Assembly: GCA_021014945.1 (NCBI GenBank) | Contig: MU266724.1 | Span: forward strand, 1-18,821 | Reading direction: 5' to 3' | Source: Leucogyrophana mollusca | Lineage: Eukaryota; Basidiomycota; Agaricomycetes; Boletales | Length of the DNA: 18,821 nt | In this document: positions 1 through 9,847 of the stretch, one piece after another | Layout of the letters: the number at the start of each line of letters is the position of its first letter | Numbering within the stretch: the first letter of the stretch is position 1 | The notes under the pieces: model-generated | Seen by the model: the letters and a program-made list of their open reading frames with translations, nothing else | What the model was told of the DNA's origin: nothing | Databases searched by the model: none | Translations under genes and position numbers: made by a program

Positions 1-471
1 ACACACTGACACAACATACACATACACAAGTGCCACTGCTTCATATCATATGTACTGGGGCCATGCGGGAACACATCGTGCGAGCACGATACGCGCCCAA
101 TATAATCTAATCATATTACACACAAATAAACCACACTCCGCACACAACAACACTATCACAATACATATGGGACACATCGTGCTAACACGATGTGCGCCGC
201 ACACATCGTTCAAGCACAATAATAATATCGTTGTCCTCGAACAATTGTGCTACCCAGCGCACATCGTGCCAACACGATGTGTTCCAGCACAGTAGTTCAA
301 TGATACTATACCATACCAGTATCATTGATTCACATGTATCATGTAATAATTGTAGTACAACTATGGTGCACCCCATGGTGCAAGCATGATATACACTGAT
401 GTCTTCTTCAAAATGGTAAGCACAACCCATGGATAACCCCAACCCTGTACCAAAAAACTAGTACAATCACC
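1..471. repeat. AT-rich region with a family of short palindromes
   Basis: No convincing coding region. The stretch holds four related inverted repeats. Two are perfect, with 9-nt arms cacatcgtg / cacgatgtg around 4-nt loops (173-194 and 260-281). Two are decayed (72-93 and 202-223). A separate perfect 11-nt inverted repeat, tcaatgatact / agtatcattga, lies at 297-307 and 318-328. The spacing is irregular and there are no constant spacers, so this is not a CRISPR array. It may be the decayed end of a transposable element or simply the 5' flank of the next gene. Confidence 0.6.
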
Positions 472-1527
472 ATGAACCCATACCCCAGCGCCATGCAAGC
501 TCAGCACTGGGCCGGAGAAGCGTGGGCAAAGGCTTGCCGCACCAAAGGTGTGTTGATCGAGTTCGACGAAGATTCATTGAAGTTGGTAAGCCGATCATGC
601 AACATCTGAAAGACATCCATATATACTCACTTGTACCCATGCCTCCAGATCAGAGCTCGCGAATCAAACATCCGGGGCGACGTCAAGAAGTCCGCGAGGA
701 ATTATATCAAGGCTGAGTATGCCTTCCTTGAGCCAACTACCACTGCTGCACGCCGTGAAAATCGGAAGTTAGTCACGATGCTAACTACGCATATCAACAT
801 GACATACAAGGTGCGTGCAGTTGGCACTCGATCACTCTATCTTCTGATGGGATGATGGATTTACAGGACCCGGTCACTCGCAAAGGACCCTACCAGCGTC
901 CCATCATTCAGAAGATCATCAACAAGAATTTCTACCACAAGAAAACTGCGGAAGGCCTCACTCTGCCAGGCTATTTCAAGGACCCGGAGACGGGTGGATT
1001 CCCCTTTGCGCTAATTGTGACTGTGGTCACCACGGTAGGTCCTGGCTCTCCGTCTCATGTGTGCCGCTTCGGCTGACAGCTATCCCTAAGATACAAGCTG
1101 CGATCGAGGAGTACAAGACTGGTGATCAACAGGATGCGCTCTTCTCGGCGGAGAAGTATAGTCAGACATTTGCGACGCAGTTCGGCTTTCTCGACGAATT
1201 CCATCGGGGCACGGCCCATGCAGACCTGTTGCCGAAGATTTGCAAACAGATGCCGAAAGCCGCACGGTAAGTCCTCTTCTAATTATATGACGGCCCCTCA
1301 GATGTTGAGACTCCTGTTATAGCCATTTTGCAAACGTACCAGAAGATTCCGCTGTTCCTGCTGTAGCCAAATTCAGTACAGCCGACTTCGCGAGTGCTGT
1401 GCAAGATTGGGCAGACGAAGATTTGCCTGATGATGGTGATGCGGCAGGCTCTGATGACGAGGGGGAGGATGGGGAAGAGGAGGATGGGGAAGAGGAGGAG
1501 GAAGATGGGGTACTCGAGTCGATGTAG
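472..1527 (+). CDS. DUF6532-like protein, five exons
   Basis: Five exons join in frame: 472-585, 649-810, 867-1034, 1091-1266 and 1323-1527. Introns are 56-63 nt with GT-AG ends (gtaagc, gtgcgt, gtaggt, gtaagt donors). The product is about 275 aa. The centre matches the DUF6532 pattern known from many basidiomycete proteins: an early K-S-A-R-N-Y region, then G-P-Y-Q-R-P-I-I-Q-K-I-I-N, then F-A-L-I-V-T-V-V followed by I-E-E-Y-K-T-G, and finally Y-S-Q-T-F-A-T-Q-F. The last 40 residues are almost all Asp, Glu and Gly, ending VLESM. Function is unknown for the family. I chose ATG 472 because the reading frame has no better upstream start. Relatives I recall often have a longer N-terminal part, so either upstream exons are missed or this copy is 5'-truncated. 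The third intron could use another AG, but only the one ending at 1090 keeps the conserved frame. Confidence 0.7.
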
Positions 1528-2907
1528 CACCTCCTGTAGCCCCAAGCCCAATATGAAAAATTTCACCGGTTTCCATTTATTTTCTATGGCTGCCTGTGTC
1601 TATACAACTTAAGTGACCTAGGTAGTCTATGTAGCCTATTGTCCTACCCACCTAACCTGCCAATGGATACCTATGGTTAGGCATGCCTCCAAAAGGCAAC
1701 CTATGTTTCGGGGGTTAACCCACCGGCCCAAAACGCCCACAGAGGCCCTATTGGCTTGGGTAGGATTCTGTCTTTTTCCTGATGCTAAACCCGAAGATGA
1801 AGCTGACCCAAGGAAGCATATAGTTAATTTCTTTTTTGTTTAGTATGGTAATTTACACCCTTAAATGTGGTAGTTGTCCGAACAATGCAGATGTGTTCAG
1901 GTCTCGATGACTATGATGAGTGAGCCCAATGATGCTGTTGCTCCGGAAAGGCATACAGCTTAATTTATTTCCTGTATAATACAGTAATTTCCCCCCTCCA
2001 TCGCAGTGACTGTCAAACACAATTTCCTATATAATGGCAAACATTGTCATACAGAGTCCCGTACATTATTAAAGGTGATTTTAGTAGTTGTACCTGTTAC
2101 AATGTGCATAGATGGCATTGTCAATTTTTTTCCGATTTCATGATGCTCACCACCAGTTAAGCTCAAGTCTTCCCGCTCCACCAGCTGATGAGTACCAACG
2201 CTCGAGCGCCCCCCTTACTGTCTTCGCCCTTCCGAGCGGCCAACAACGTCTCAAGCTTCCTCGCTGCGGTACCGGTAGCTGTGGGCGAGCGAGTCGGCAA
2301 GAGAGTGGGGAGCCTAAATTAAGGTAGAGCGTGATGAGCCCATAGTATGGTGCGAGGGGCTTAAATGATAAAGGCAATTGCGAGTGTGGGTCAGCCCGCG
2401 ACTTGTGCATACATAGAAGATAAAGAAAGACGTGAATGTGAAGGCCGCGCGAGCCTGAGGATGACTTGAGGATTATGAATTGTGGCCTGTCTGACCGCAG
2501 TGACAAGGAAGTGCGGTAGGAAATGTCAAGTCTACTTTGCATATATGGAACCGAAAACGTTGTACAGCGAATGCGGGACACCACGACAAGGGCAGGGTTG
2601 AGCTAACCGTGGTAAAGGCAGGATAATTTTTGATAAGATCAAGATCAAGCATGCAACACTAACAAAACATCTACACCAGTGATCAGTGCACGACGACAAG
2701 TACCCATACGTACCCACCCGTCCCTCCTCGCTGCATACCTACACCCACCTCCGCCCGTGTTCGCCGAGAAAGCACGCCTTGTCCTCTCGACCAAGCCGCT
2801 CCAACTTTTCACTCCATCCCGCACCACCGCACGTCCCCCCCTCACGCATGTCTTTTTCCCCAGCTCGCCCTCACGTCTTCATGACCCCCCTCCATGACCC
2901 CCTCACC
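1528..2907. other. Intergenic region, no confident gene
   Basis: From 1528 to about 2110 the DNA is AT-rich with stop codons in all frames. It shows two loosely similar stretches around taatttctttt (1826) and taatttatttcc (1962) that could be decayed repeat copies. From 2110 to 2900 the GC content rises. A 145-residue reading frame on the minus strand (2147-2584) and a short minus-strand exon-like stretch (about 2165-2285, coding KLETLLAARKGED, then ending SWWSGKT) are visible, but I recognise neither. The part from about 2690 to 2907 is the 3' flank of the minus-strand CDC73 gene. Confidence 0.5.
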
Positions 2908-5246
2908 TCACTTCATCAACCACGGCTTATTCGCTGCCGTCCAGTCGTCCAGTATCTTCCAGAAATGCGCGACGACGGACTTGTCAACGTGCCGTCTGTG
3001 CGGGTCGATCTACGTGGTTGAGGAGGATGGAGTGTAGGGAGGGGGGTATGGTGGGAGGGCATTCGTTCGAGTTAATGCGCGTATTTAAAGGGAGTGTTCG
3101 ACGGCGGTGTTGACGCGATGCGAGTTGAATGAGCAATGAACGCAAGTTGAGCGAGCGGGGGTTAATTCGAGTCCGATTGACGCGATGCGGGGTGAACAAT
3201 CGCAAGTCAACCCGATGTAGACGCACGGACTAAACCCCACAAAAACGCACCTTCAGCTCCGTCACATTCCAGTCCTTAATCTTAGTGTTCGGGGGGTCGT
3301 TCGTCCACGAGACGTATATCCCCTTGACTGCGCGCACAGGGAAAAGGGGGGATCAGTATCGGTGTCAGGCAGCGTCTGGACACCCGCACTACGCCCTCCG
3401 AATTCCAACCTTGTGTCTGGGTCCCAGACCCCAAACCCAACCCTGCGCCCAACCCAACCACCAATGCCCAAATCAGTGCCAGTGTCGGTGTCGGTAGTCA
3501 CCACCCTACGACGCATATCCGCGCCGTAACCACTCCCACCCATCGCCACCACATACGCACAACCCCCCACACCACTCCAAACTCCCCGACTGCCACCCCC
3601 CCTTCACCTCCCTACATGCATACACCACAGCCCCCACAACCCCACAAACCCGCCCACCAAAAACGCACAGCCCGCGACTCACCGTGATGAAACAGCACCC
3701 TCGGCTCAGCCCACTTATACGGGCGGAATTGCCATGCCTGGCCGGTGGTCATGACGCATACCACGCGCTCCCACGCGTCGTCTGCGCCGCCGAACTTGGC
3801 GAGGGCTTCGGTGGAGTCGATTATGAAGTAGCGCTGTCTTGGTCCGCCGCTGCCTCCCCCACTTCCTCCTCCTGTCCCACTACCGCCACCGCTCCCCCCG
3901 GCGGAAGGGTGGGAGGAAGAGGACGAGGAGGAGTGAGAAGACGAGAGCGCGCGGTCGACGGTGACGAGGTCCTCCCCGCGCCCGCCGCCCTGCGCGCCGG
4001 AGCGAGCGCGAGCGGCTGCGGACGGCTCGAAGACGGATTCTTGGAGGAAGCGCTTGACGTTGTGCATCGTTATGAGCGCGGTGGGGGAGGAGGAGATTAT
4101 GATGATGGGGGATGTTGATTCTGGGGGTGGGGGGAAGGGGATACAGGAAAACGAGGACGGGAGTGAGCAAGCACGTTTGGATGGAAGAGAAAGGGGAGGA
4201 GGAAATGAAGTAGTGGGACGAGTTGGGGAGGTGGGGTGAGATAGGAACGGAGAGAAGGAAACAGGAACAAGATGGGAGGGAGTGGAAGGGAGGGAGGAAT
4301 AGAAGGAGGACCAGCACTCGGTATAACACGGTCGTATGCGACATGGGAGAAGATGACTCGAGTAAAGCACAGAACTCACTGGCTTTCCTGGCCTGCATCA
4401 GCCCAAGCCCAGCACTCGGTGCCGGGACGACAGCCTGACCCTTCTGGCCCTGCACCTCCTTGAGCTTCTTCAGTTTCTCGGCGTATGCCGTGCGCAGGGG
4501 AGAGAAGTTCTGTGAGGAAGGGTGTGCGTTAGTTCGTTGTGTGAGCGAGATAAGCGTGATGTTAATATAGTAGCGTATGTGAGCCAGGGCACTCACGTTA
4601 GCCTTCGTCCCGCGCAGCACAGTATTCCTATCTCTCAGCTCGACCTCGTTCTCCCGTATCCGCTTCACGACCTCGACATCCTGCGGGTCCGCGACGTAGC
4701 GCCGCTTAGTGGGAGAATCTGCGGCCGGCGCGTGCGTGTGTTTCGGCGTGGCAGCGGACGGGGTGGAGGCGAGGGCGGCCGTCGAAGGGGGAGGCGTACC
4801 AGGCGGGGTCGTCGATTCGGCTAATGGAACGTCAACCTAATGCAGAAAAAGCAAGGCGCAAACTCACCCTCGAGCGGTAGGATCCGCCCGCCCTGAGTCT
4901 GGTCCAGCGCACGTCCCTCAAGCCACTCGACGACCGTCTTGCGCTCCGTGACGCTCACGAACCCGACAGCCAGGCCGAGCTCCCTAGCTTGCTTGACATA
5001 TTCTGCGCCCTGAGCGTCGCGGAGGAGCCATGCGAGGTAGACGGCTTCGAGGGAGTAGCATTCTGTGGGTGAACCGGGTTTGGTGTACCGGGTTGGGGTG
5101 GATTTGGGGAGGGAGAGCGAGGGGCCGAGGACAAGGTCGGTGGCGGTGGCGAGAGAGTCGGGTGTGGGTGCATATGTTATGGGTGCGTTTGATTTTATGG
5201 CGTTGCGGAGGGCGAGCAGCGCGTCTGTCGTGCTCATCGTGCTCAT
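2908..5246 (-). CDS. CDC73: Cdc73/parafibromin, PAF1 complex subunit, intact copy
   Basis: Cdc73 is the nuclear PAF1-complex subunit that binds RNA polymerase II and supports transcription elongation and histone modification. Six exons join in frame on the minus strand: 5246-4868, 4820-4597, 4509-4380, 4120-3683, 3327-3251 and 3009-2908, giving 449 aa. Residues about 1-126 match the Cdc73 N-terminal region (start MSTMSTTDALLALRNAI, then Y-S-L-E-A-V-Y-L-A-W-L-L and G-R-I-L-P-L-E). Residues about 180-225 match the central helix (V-K-R-I-R-E-N-E ... R-N-T-V-L-R-G-T-K-A-N-N-F-S). The C-terminal Ras-like domain opens P-I-I-I-I-S-S-S-P-T-A-L-I-T-M. It continues through W-E-R-V-V-C-V-M-T-T-G-Q-A-W-Q-F and D-W-N-V-T-E-L-K to H-V-D-K-S-V-V-A-H-F-W-K and the end PWLMK. 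A Ser- then Gly-rich loop interrupts that domain. Introns 3-5 are long (259, 355, 241 nt). Met4 (5237) is an alternative start. Confidence 0.93.
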
Positions 5247-6041
5247 CGCAGGTCAAGGTCGAGGTGCTTGTATTGTTTACGTAATCAAGAGAGCATTTTA
5301 GTTTACCAACCGCGCCACGTGTAGGTCCCCCTTGCTGCTCGTCGGCCTCGGCAACTCCCTCCTCCCGCCCAAACGACCTCCGTCGATGGCGGCACACAAC
5401 ACATGACACGGCATGTGTCGCGAGTCGCTGGGTGACACACTTGCAACGGTTCTCGCACATTATCTAAGCACGCATTCCACTGCCCATAGCGTCCCACTGG
5501 TAAGTACCTTTAATTTCTTGCTTTAATGCCTGGCCCTCCTTGATATCCACACCTCCCTCACCCACACCCACGCCCAAATGACCGCCATCAACAGCGCCAC
5601 GCTATACGTGACCTGGACTTTGCTCCTCCACCGCTGCTTGTCATCTGTTTCTAAGCATTAGTAGGCGACCTGTTAGCACTCAATTTCCCTTTATCCGGGC
5701 CGATCCTGCTAATCCTCCAATCCCTAGGCCAGTCCCGGTCAGTACGTATCGTGGAAGGATCTCGGTGCTGTACGCGGACTCGAATCACCATTTTGGTGGG
5801 TATCTCGCCGGTAACACGTTGAACATTGGGGTGTTAGCATCAGAGCTTCAAGATTCTAAAGTCCACGGGCGAAGCCAGAACTCACCACGGCTATCCTTCT
5901 CAAGTAGTAAACCATTCTGAAGTCGATGCCGACCCAACCACGACCTGACTTGGCCCTGGGCGGCACAAGAGGATAGGACCCGCGGTAATGGCTGGGGTGG
6001 AGTCAGCCACCACCCAAGTTGGGAGGAACGCAAAAACGTAC
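5247..6041. other. CDC73 upstream flank, no confident gene
   Basis: The first part, 5247-5500, is the 5' flank of the minus-strand CDC73 gene. The rest has only short reading frames. A plus-strand stretch at about 5739-5850 reads RISVLYADSNHHFGGYL followed by NTLNIGVLASE in one frame. This faintly resembles a beta-rich motif of some Agaricomycete proteins, but no start, splice frame or neighbouring exon supports a gene. Confidence 0.45.
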
Positions 6042-6114
6042 CTTCAACGTCACATACCAACTCTTGATATTCACATTCGGGGGGTCGTTAGCCCAGGAGG
6101 CGTATAATCCTTAA
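6042..6114 (-). pseudogene. CDC73: CDC73 exon 5 fragment in unit A
   Basis: The segment is bounded on the minus strand by a 3' splice site (gcgcag at 6120-6115) and a 5' splice site (gtacgt at 6041-6036), as exon 5 of the intact gene is. It is 73 nt against 77 nt there. Two deletions, one of 1 nt near the start and one of 3 nt near the end, break the frame. Translated around the breaks it still shows SWANDPPN and then IKSWYVT, matching SWTNDPPN and IKDWNVT of the intact copy. The intron-4-like sequence continues upstream to about 6170. No other CDC73 exon is recognisable nearby, so this is an isolated relic. Confidence 0.75.
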
Positions 6115-6884
6115 CTGCGCAAGTCCACCAGCATCAATGTCGGTGAGTGAGCACCGCGTCTTGGTGTTCCACACAACAGCCTCGGACATCACCAAGGTGG
6201 CCGCCCGCAATGAAGACGCAAACTGGTCGCTCGGATCACGCGAGAAATATTGATCGTACAGACAAGGCAGCGGCACGCGAAGATTCAAACTATGTAAGCG
6301 TAGATGTGGGGAGGCGAGCAGGCCGGACAACACGCCGAGTTGTGAGGTCCCGGTTGCTTGACTGAACAAGTGAATGTTTCGGCATGGAACGAGTTGGGCA
6401 AGTGCCCAGCGAGAAACACCTTTGTGGTGCAGCATGTGTCATCCCGGACTGTGTTCGTGTCTTCGATCGACGATCACAGACTCCGCAGGGAGAACCCACG
6501 ACGAGAAGTGACGAATCACCGATGGAGCTGCTTTTTCTCGTTTCCTAGGTTCCGGTGTTGGTCCGACTTGCCCTTCCCTGGTCCACTTCAACGTCAACTA
6601 TTGTATCCCTAGATTGCACATACAAAACGTCGTCAATATTCAGATGTAGAAAGGATTGTAATTGAAAGTACATATAGTTGGGTCCATACCCGGCAACCGA
6701 GGCATAAGCTCAGGCAGGCGGGCCAGGTAGAGATCCCTTGAGAAACCTCAACTTGCAACCAACCGGCACAACCTTGGTACATCGGTAGGTCGAGACGAAG
6801 GGAGTTCGCAGAGTGGGTTGAATCCGTCGACCCATAAGGGAACGTGCATGGGGCTTTGTGAGCCCTTGATAGCGAGATTTGGCG
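6115..6884. other. Inter-gene block between CDC73 fragment and WD40 gene A
   Basis: About 6320-6600 is clearly similar to 13230-13530 in unit B, for example around acttgttcagtcaag on the minus strand. One minus-strand frame is conserved between the two: LAGHLPNSFHAETFTCS in A against LAGHLPSSFHVGTFTCS in B, followed by HNS and several cysteines. In A that frame is broken by a frameshift near 6470 and closes at about 6294. About 6620-6880 has no counterpart in B and no recognisable gene. Confidence 0.5.
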
Positions 6885-7147
6885 CGTGAAGTTTCGTGAG
6901 GCCGGGCGGAGCAGAAATCTTGTAATTATATACATGCGTCGAGAGGATCTATTGTTGAGTCGAGCGCCGAAGGGCTGTGTCGAAGGCGCTTATCTGTTGG
7001 CCAAGAACACATTGGCAGTGCCCCACCCGGCCATATCAACCAAGCACATAGATAAACATGTTTACCCCGAGTGCCTGTCCCTCATAACCCATAGTCCCCT
7101 CCATACATCGCCCCAAAACAGTCACTGACTGGCTTGTCTCTCCCACA
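6885..7147 (+). promoter_or_regulatory. Conserved upstream block of WD40 gene A
   Basis: This 5' flank is similar to 13545-13801 in front of WD40 gene B. Shared stretches include gagcagaaat, gaagggctgtgtcgaag, cattggcagtgcc and ctgtccctcataaccca. It ends within a few bases of both start codons. Conservation fits a shared promoter and 5' leader, although recent duplication alone would also preserve it. No specific factor site is claimed. Confidence 0.45.
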
Positions 7148-9393
7148 ATGTCGAGCCCGGCTGGGTCGGGCTCTTCGGCTGAGCAGTCGCATGTGCCGAC
7201 CAAGGTGTTCAAAGGGCACACCAGCTTCGTTACGTCGGTTGCTTACTTCCCCGACGGGCGACGCATAGCGAGTGGGTCCCGAGACAAGACCATTCGTATC
7301 TGGAATGTAGAGAGCGACCAACACGAGGGAGAATGTTTGGAGCACGATTCCAGCGTCGAAGCTATAGCAATAGCTCCGGACGGCGGGAAAATCGCAGGTA
7401 GAGTGGTGGGCGGGCTGATCGAGTGGGAAGTGGTGAGATGGAAAAGGGTGCGAGCAGTCAAAATAGACGGGGAATCGGAACAGAGTGCATATACGGCGAT
7501 CGTAGCCTACTCCCCAGATGGTCGTTGGATTGTTACCGCATCGTCGGAGAACACCTCGATACAGCTGTGGGACGTGGACATAGGCAGCCCAGTCAGAGAA
7601 CTACAGCAGCATGTCGACACGGTAATGTCCCTGTCGTTCTCACCAGACGGTGCACGCATTGCCACTGGGTTGCACGACGGGTCTTTCCGAGTGTTGGATA
7701 TCGCATCTGGCGGGGCGGTCGTTGGTCCCATTCATGGCCACCAGGCTGCAGTGACCTCGCTGGTGTATTCACCGGATGGTCGGCTCCTCACCACCGTGTC
7801 GTGGGATAGAACCGTCCGAACATGGGATGCTGAGACGGGATGGGAGGTGGGAAGACCGATGCTGCCGCCCAGCCTGATCCTGTGCATTGCGATCAGTGCA
7901 AATAGAAAGAGGATCGCAAGTACCTCGTCTGACCGGGTGGTGCGATTGTGGAATTTGGAGACGCGACTACAAGTCGGAGATCTATTTGCCAGTCGACCCT
8001 CAGTCTGGATATACTCTGTAGCATTCTCGCCAAATGGACGTATTGTAATCAGTGGAGGGACTCATGATGTTTTTATGTGGGACACGGCCGCGATATTCGA
8101 CAGCGCCGTAAGTGCTGCTCCCAACTCGATATTCAAGGGACACCTACTCTAACTTTGTCCTCAGGCATCTCCACCTGCCACCAGCAACCGAGAATCATCC
8201 GTGGGCTTCATTTTGTGTAATGCACCTTTCTACTCACTGATATACATCTTTCGTGCTAGCGCTCCGTTGTTACTTCGGCACACGTCACAACGCACCCAAA
8301 TCCTCCCTTCCTCCAACAGAACCAGACCCCATCCAAGGCCCACAGAGATACTTCTTCACTGAGCTCATCTATACTCGATGTAAGCTTGCTTTCCTGCCAT
8401 GCCGGGCACCTCGGATGCTAATTTTACGCTATGCAGCTTCCCGCAGCAGTGCAGCCACAACCTGAGCAAGCGAAGAAAGTCGAACGAGCACCGAGTATAG
8501 ACGACCGGGATTCATTTCAATCACACCACGCATGTTACATCAATATTATATATGCATCTATAGTCTCACTATTCTATAGCGCCCCGCTACTGAACCTACC
8601 GACCCTCAGCAAGAACCCCAAGCCGAACCTCAAAATCTGAACACTCCGCCTTCCGCGTCTGACAACCAATGGACGCGTATCATACGTCGACGCTGGCGGC
8701 ATTTGCGGTCGCACAAACCTCGTGCCCACGTGGAAGGGCCGCAGGTCTCTCCCCATTTGCCTCCCGAGCAACGTCCAACGCCCAGTAAACCTCTTGACGT
8801 GAGTGTTCGTGAACACGTTGAACATGTGATCACTATGAATATTCAATTGTACGTGTGTATCCTCAGCCCAAGCCAGCGACTGGCCTCTCGATGCTGCCTA
8901 CGCAGATTAGTCACACGGAAGGTAAAGCCCCCTCGGGTCACCCAGACACACCGGAAGGTCCCGACGCTCGCTCTGGTCCACAAAGGACCTTGTCGCGGTT
9001 CTGGGCACGCCTTCGGGGGACGAAACCTCGTCCAACCGAATTGCGCGAAATGCAACCCCCCGCTGTACAGCACTCACCGACACCATCACCTCATGGCTCA
9101 AACGCCGCTGCTGGACGGGCTTTCACGGTAGTTACCCTTTTCACCATGATCCTCGTGATACATAGCTCATAGTGCATAAATCCTTGCACTAGCGACTCAT
9201 GGCAGCGCCGGATCGACTGGAAGATCTAGTGGCGCCGCCTCCACAGGTCCAAGTCGACGATGTGCCCCCTAGCCCGAGCAGCGTCGGGACATATGAGATC
9301 GTAGAGGATCTTCGGAATTATAGGCCGCCCTGGCTATACAGATTCTGCTACGCTTTATGCTACCCCCGCGACACTCGTTACGTCATTTCATAG
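7148..9393 (+). CDS. WD40 beta-propeller protein A with long C-terminal tail
   Basis: Seven exons join in phase 0 throughout: 7148-8107, 8165-8200, 8260-8379, 8437-8529, 8580-8798, 8867-9127 and 9193-9393, giving 629 aa. Residues about 18-318 form seven WD40 repeats, each closing on a WD-like pair (IRIWNV, LIEWEV, IQLWDV, FRVLDI, VRTWDA, VRLWNL, VFMWDT), so a seven-bladed propeller is expected. Such domains are protein-interaction platforms; the partner is unknown. The tail (321-629) looks disordered: a Ser-rich linker ending SSSILD (about 372), Pro/Gln-rich stretches, a basic patch W-T-R-I-I-R-R (434-440), R-F-W-A-R-L-R (520-526) and a final C-Y-A-L-C-Y-P-R motif. All splice points match gene B, the best support for the model. 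Two donors are unusual: gtgggc after exon 2 and gcatgt (GC-AG) after exon 4. Confidence 0.85.
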
Positions 9394-9847
9394 ACCCACA
9401 AACTTGCTTGGACTTGTTCGTGTTTCCCCGTTGTGCCCTCGATGTCTAGGCTCTTATAGAATCGAAGGTAAACCAATGTACCTCGTTCGGTGAGTCACCG
9501 TTGGTTGGCCGCTTTGGATGCGGTTGCTAGAATCGCTTTTGGAACTGGCCCTCAGCAAGTCAGTTTATGCTCCATGCATTGACCTGAGGCTGGGGGCCAG
9601 AGTAGCTACTCGAACTACTCGAACTCCTTCCTCAGTTCATCCCGCTAGACTACTTACTAGCGGGAAACTACTTCACGGTGGATCCGCCGTGCTCCAGGTT
9701 TTCAATCTGGAATGTCATCGCCGCGCATATGGCCGACAACTAGGTAATCACTGACACTATTGCTCGTCCATTGTCCGCCGATTGTCCGGACTCCGCACGA
9801 TGACACAATTGTAGCCAATATTATCGCTGGTGCACAAACTTCTCAGC
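9394..9847. other. Unit A-only segment with stacked hairpins
   Basis: Most of this segment is missing from unit B, where only about 80 bp separate the WD40 stop from the next shared block. Three inverted repeats follow one another: 9641-9648 with 9657-9664 (cccgctag / ctagcggg), a near-perfect palindrome at 9674-9691 centred on ggatcc, and 9693-9697 with 9707-9711. An imperfect larger pair is ctggccctcag (about 9546) with ctgaggctgggggccag (about 9584-9600). It does not fold as a tRNA: no acceptor stem or T-loop consensus is present. No gene is seen. Confidence 0.5.

Noticed and set aside
72..281. Possible CRISPR-like array of short repeats
   Set aside because: Only four copies, irregular spacing, palindromes rather than constant direct repeats, and a eukaryotic context.
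2686..3021. 111-codon plus-strand frame overlapping CDC73 exon 6
   Set aside because: It is antisense to a well-supported CDC73 exon and its Pro/His/Arg-rich composition is what an antisense GC-rich frame gives.
3612..4379. 255-codon minus-strand frame reading through CDC73 intron 3
   Set aside because: The part inside the intron is low-complexity Pro/Ser/Leu translated from a pyrimidine tract. Splicing at gtgagt (4379) and cccccag (4121) joins the conserved Cdc73 frame exactly.
5739..5850. Possible exon with a beta-rich RISVLYADS motif
   Set aside because: The resemblance to a known Agaricomycete motif is weak and no start, flanking exon or unit B counterpart exists.
9595..9720. tRNA-like set of hairpins
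   Set aside because: The stems do not fit cloverleaf spacing, there is no acceptor stem pairing and no T-loop consensus.
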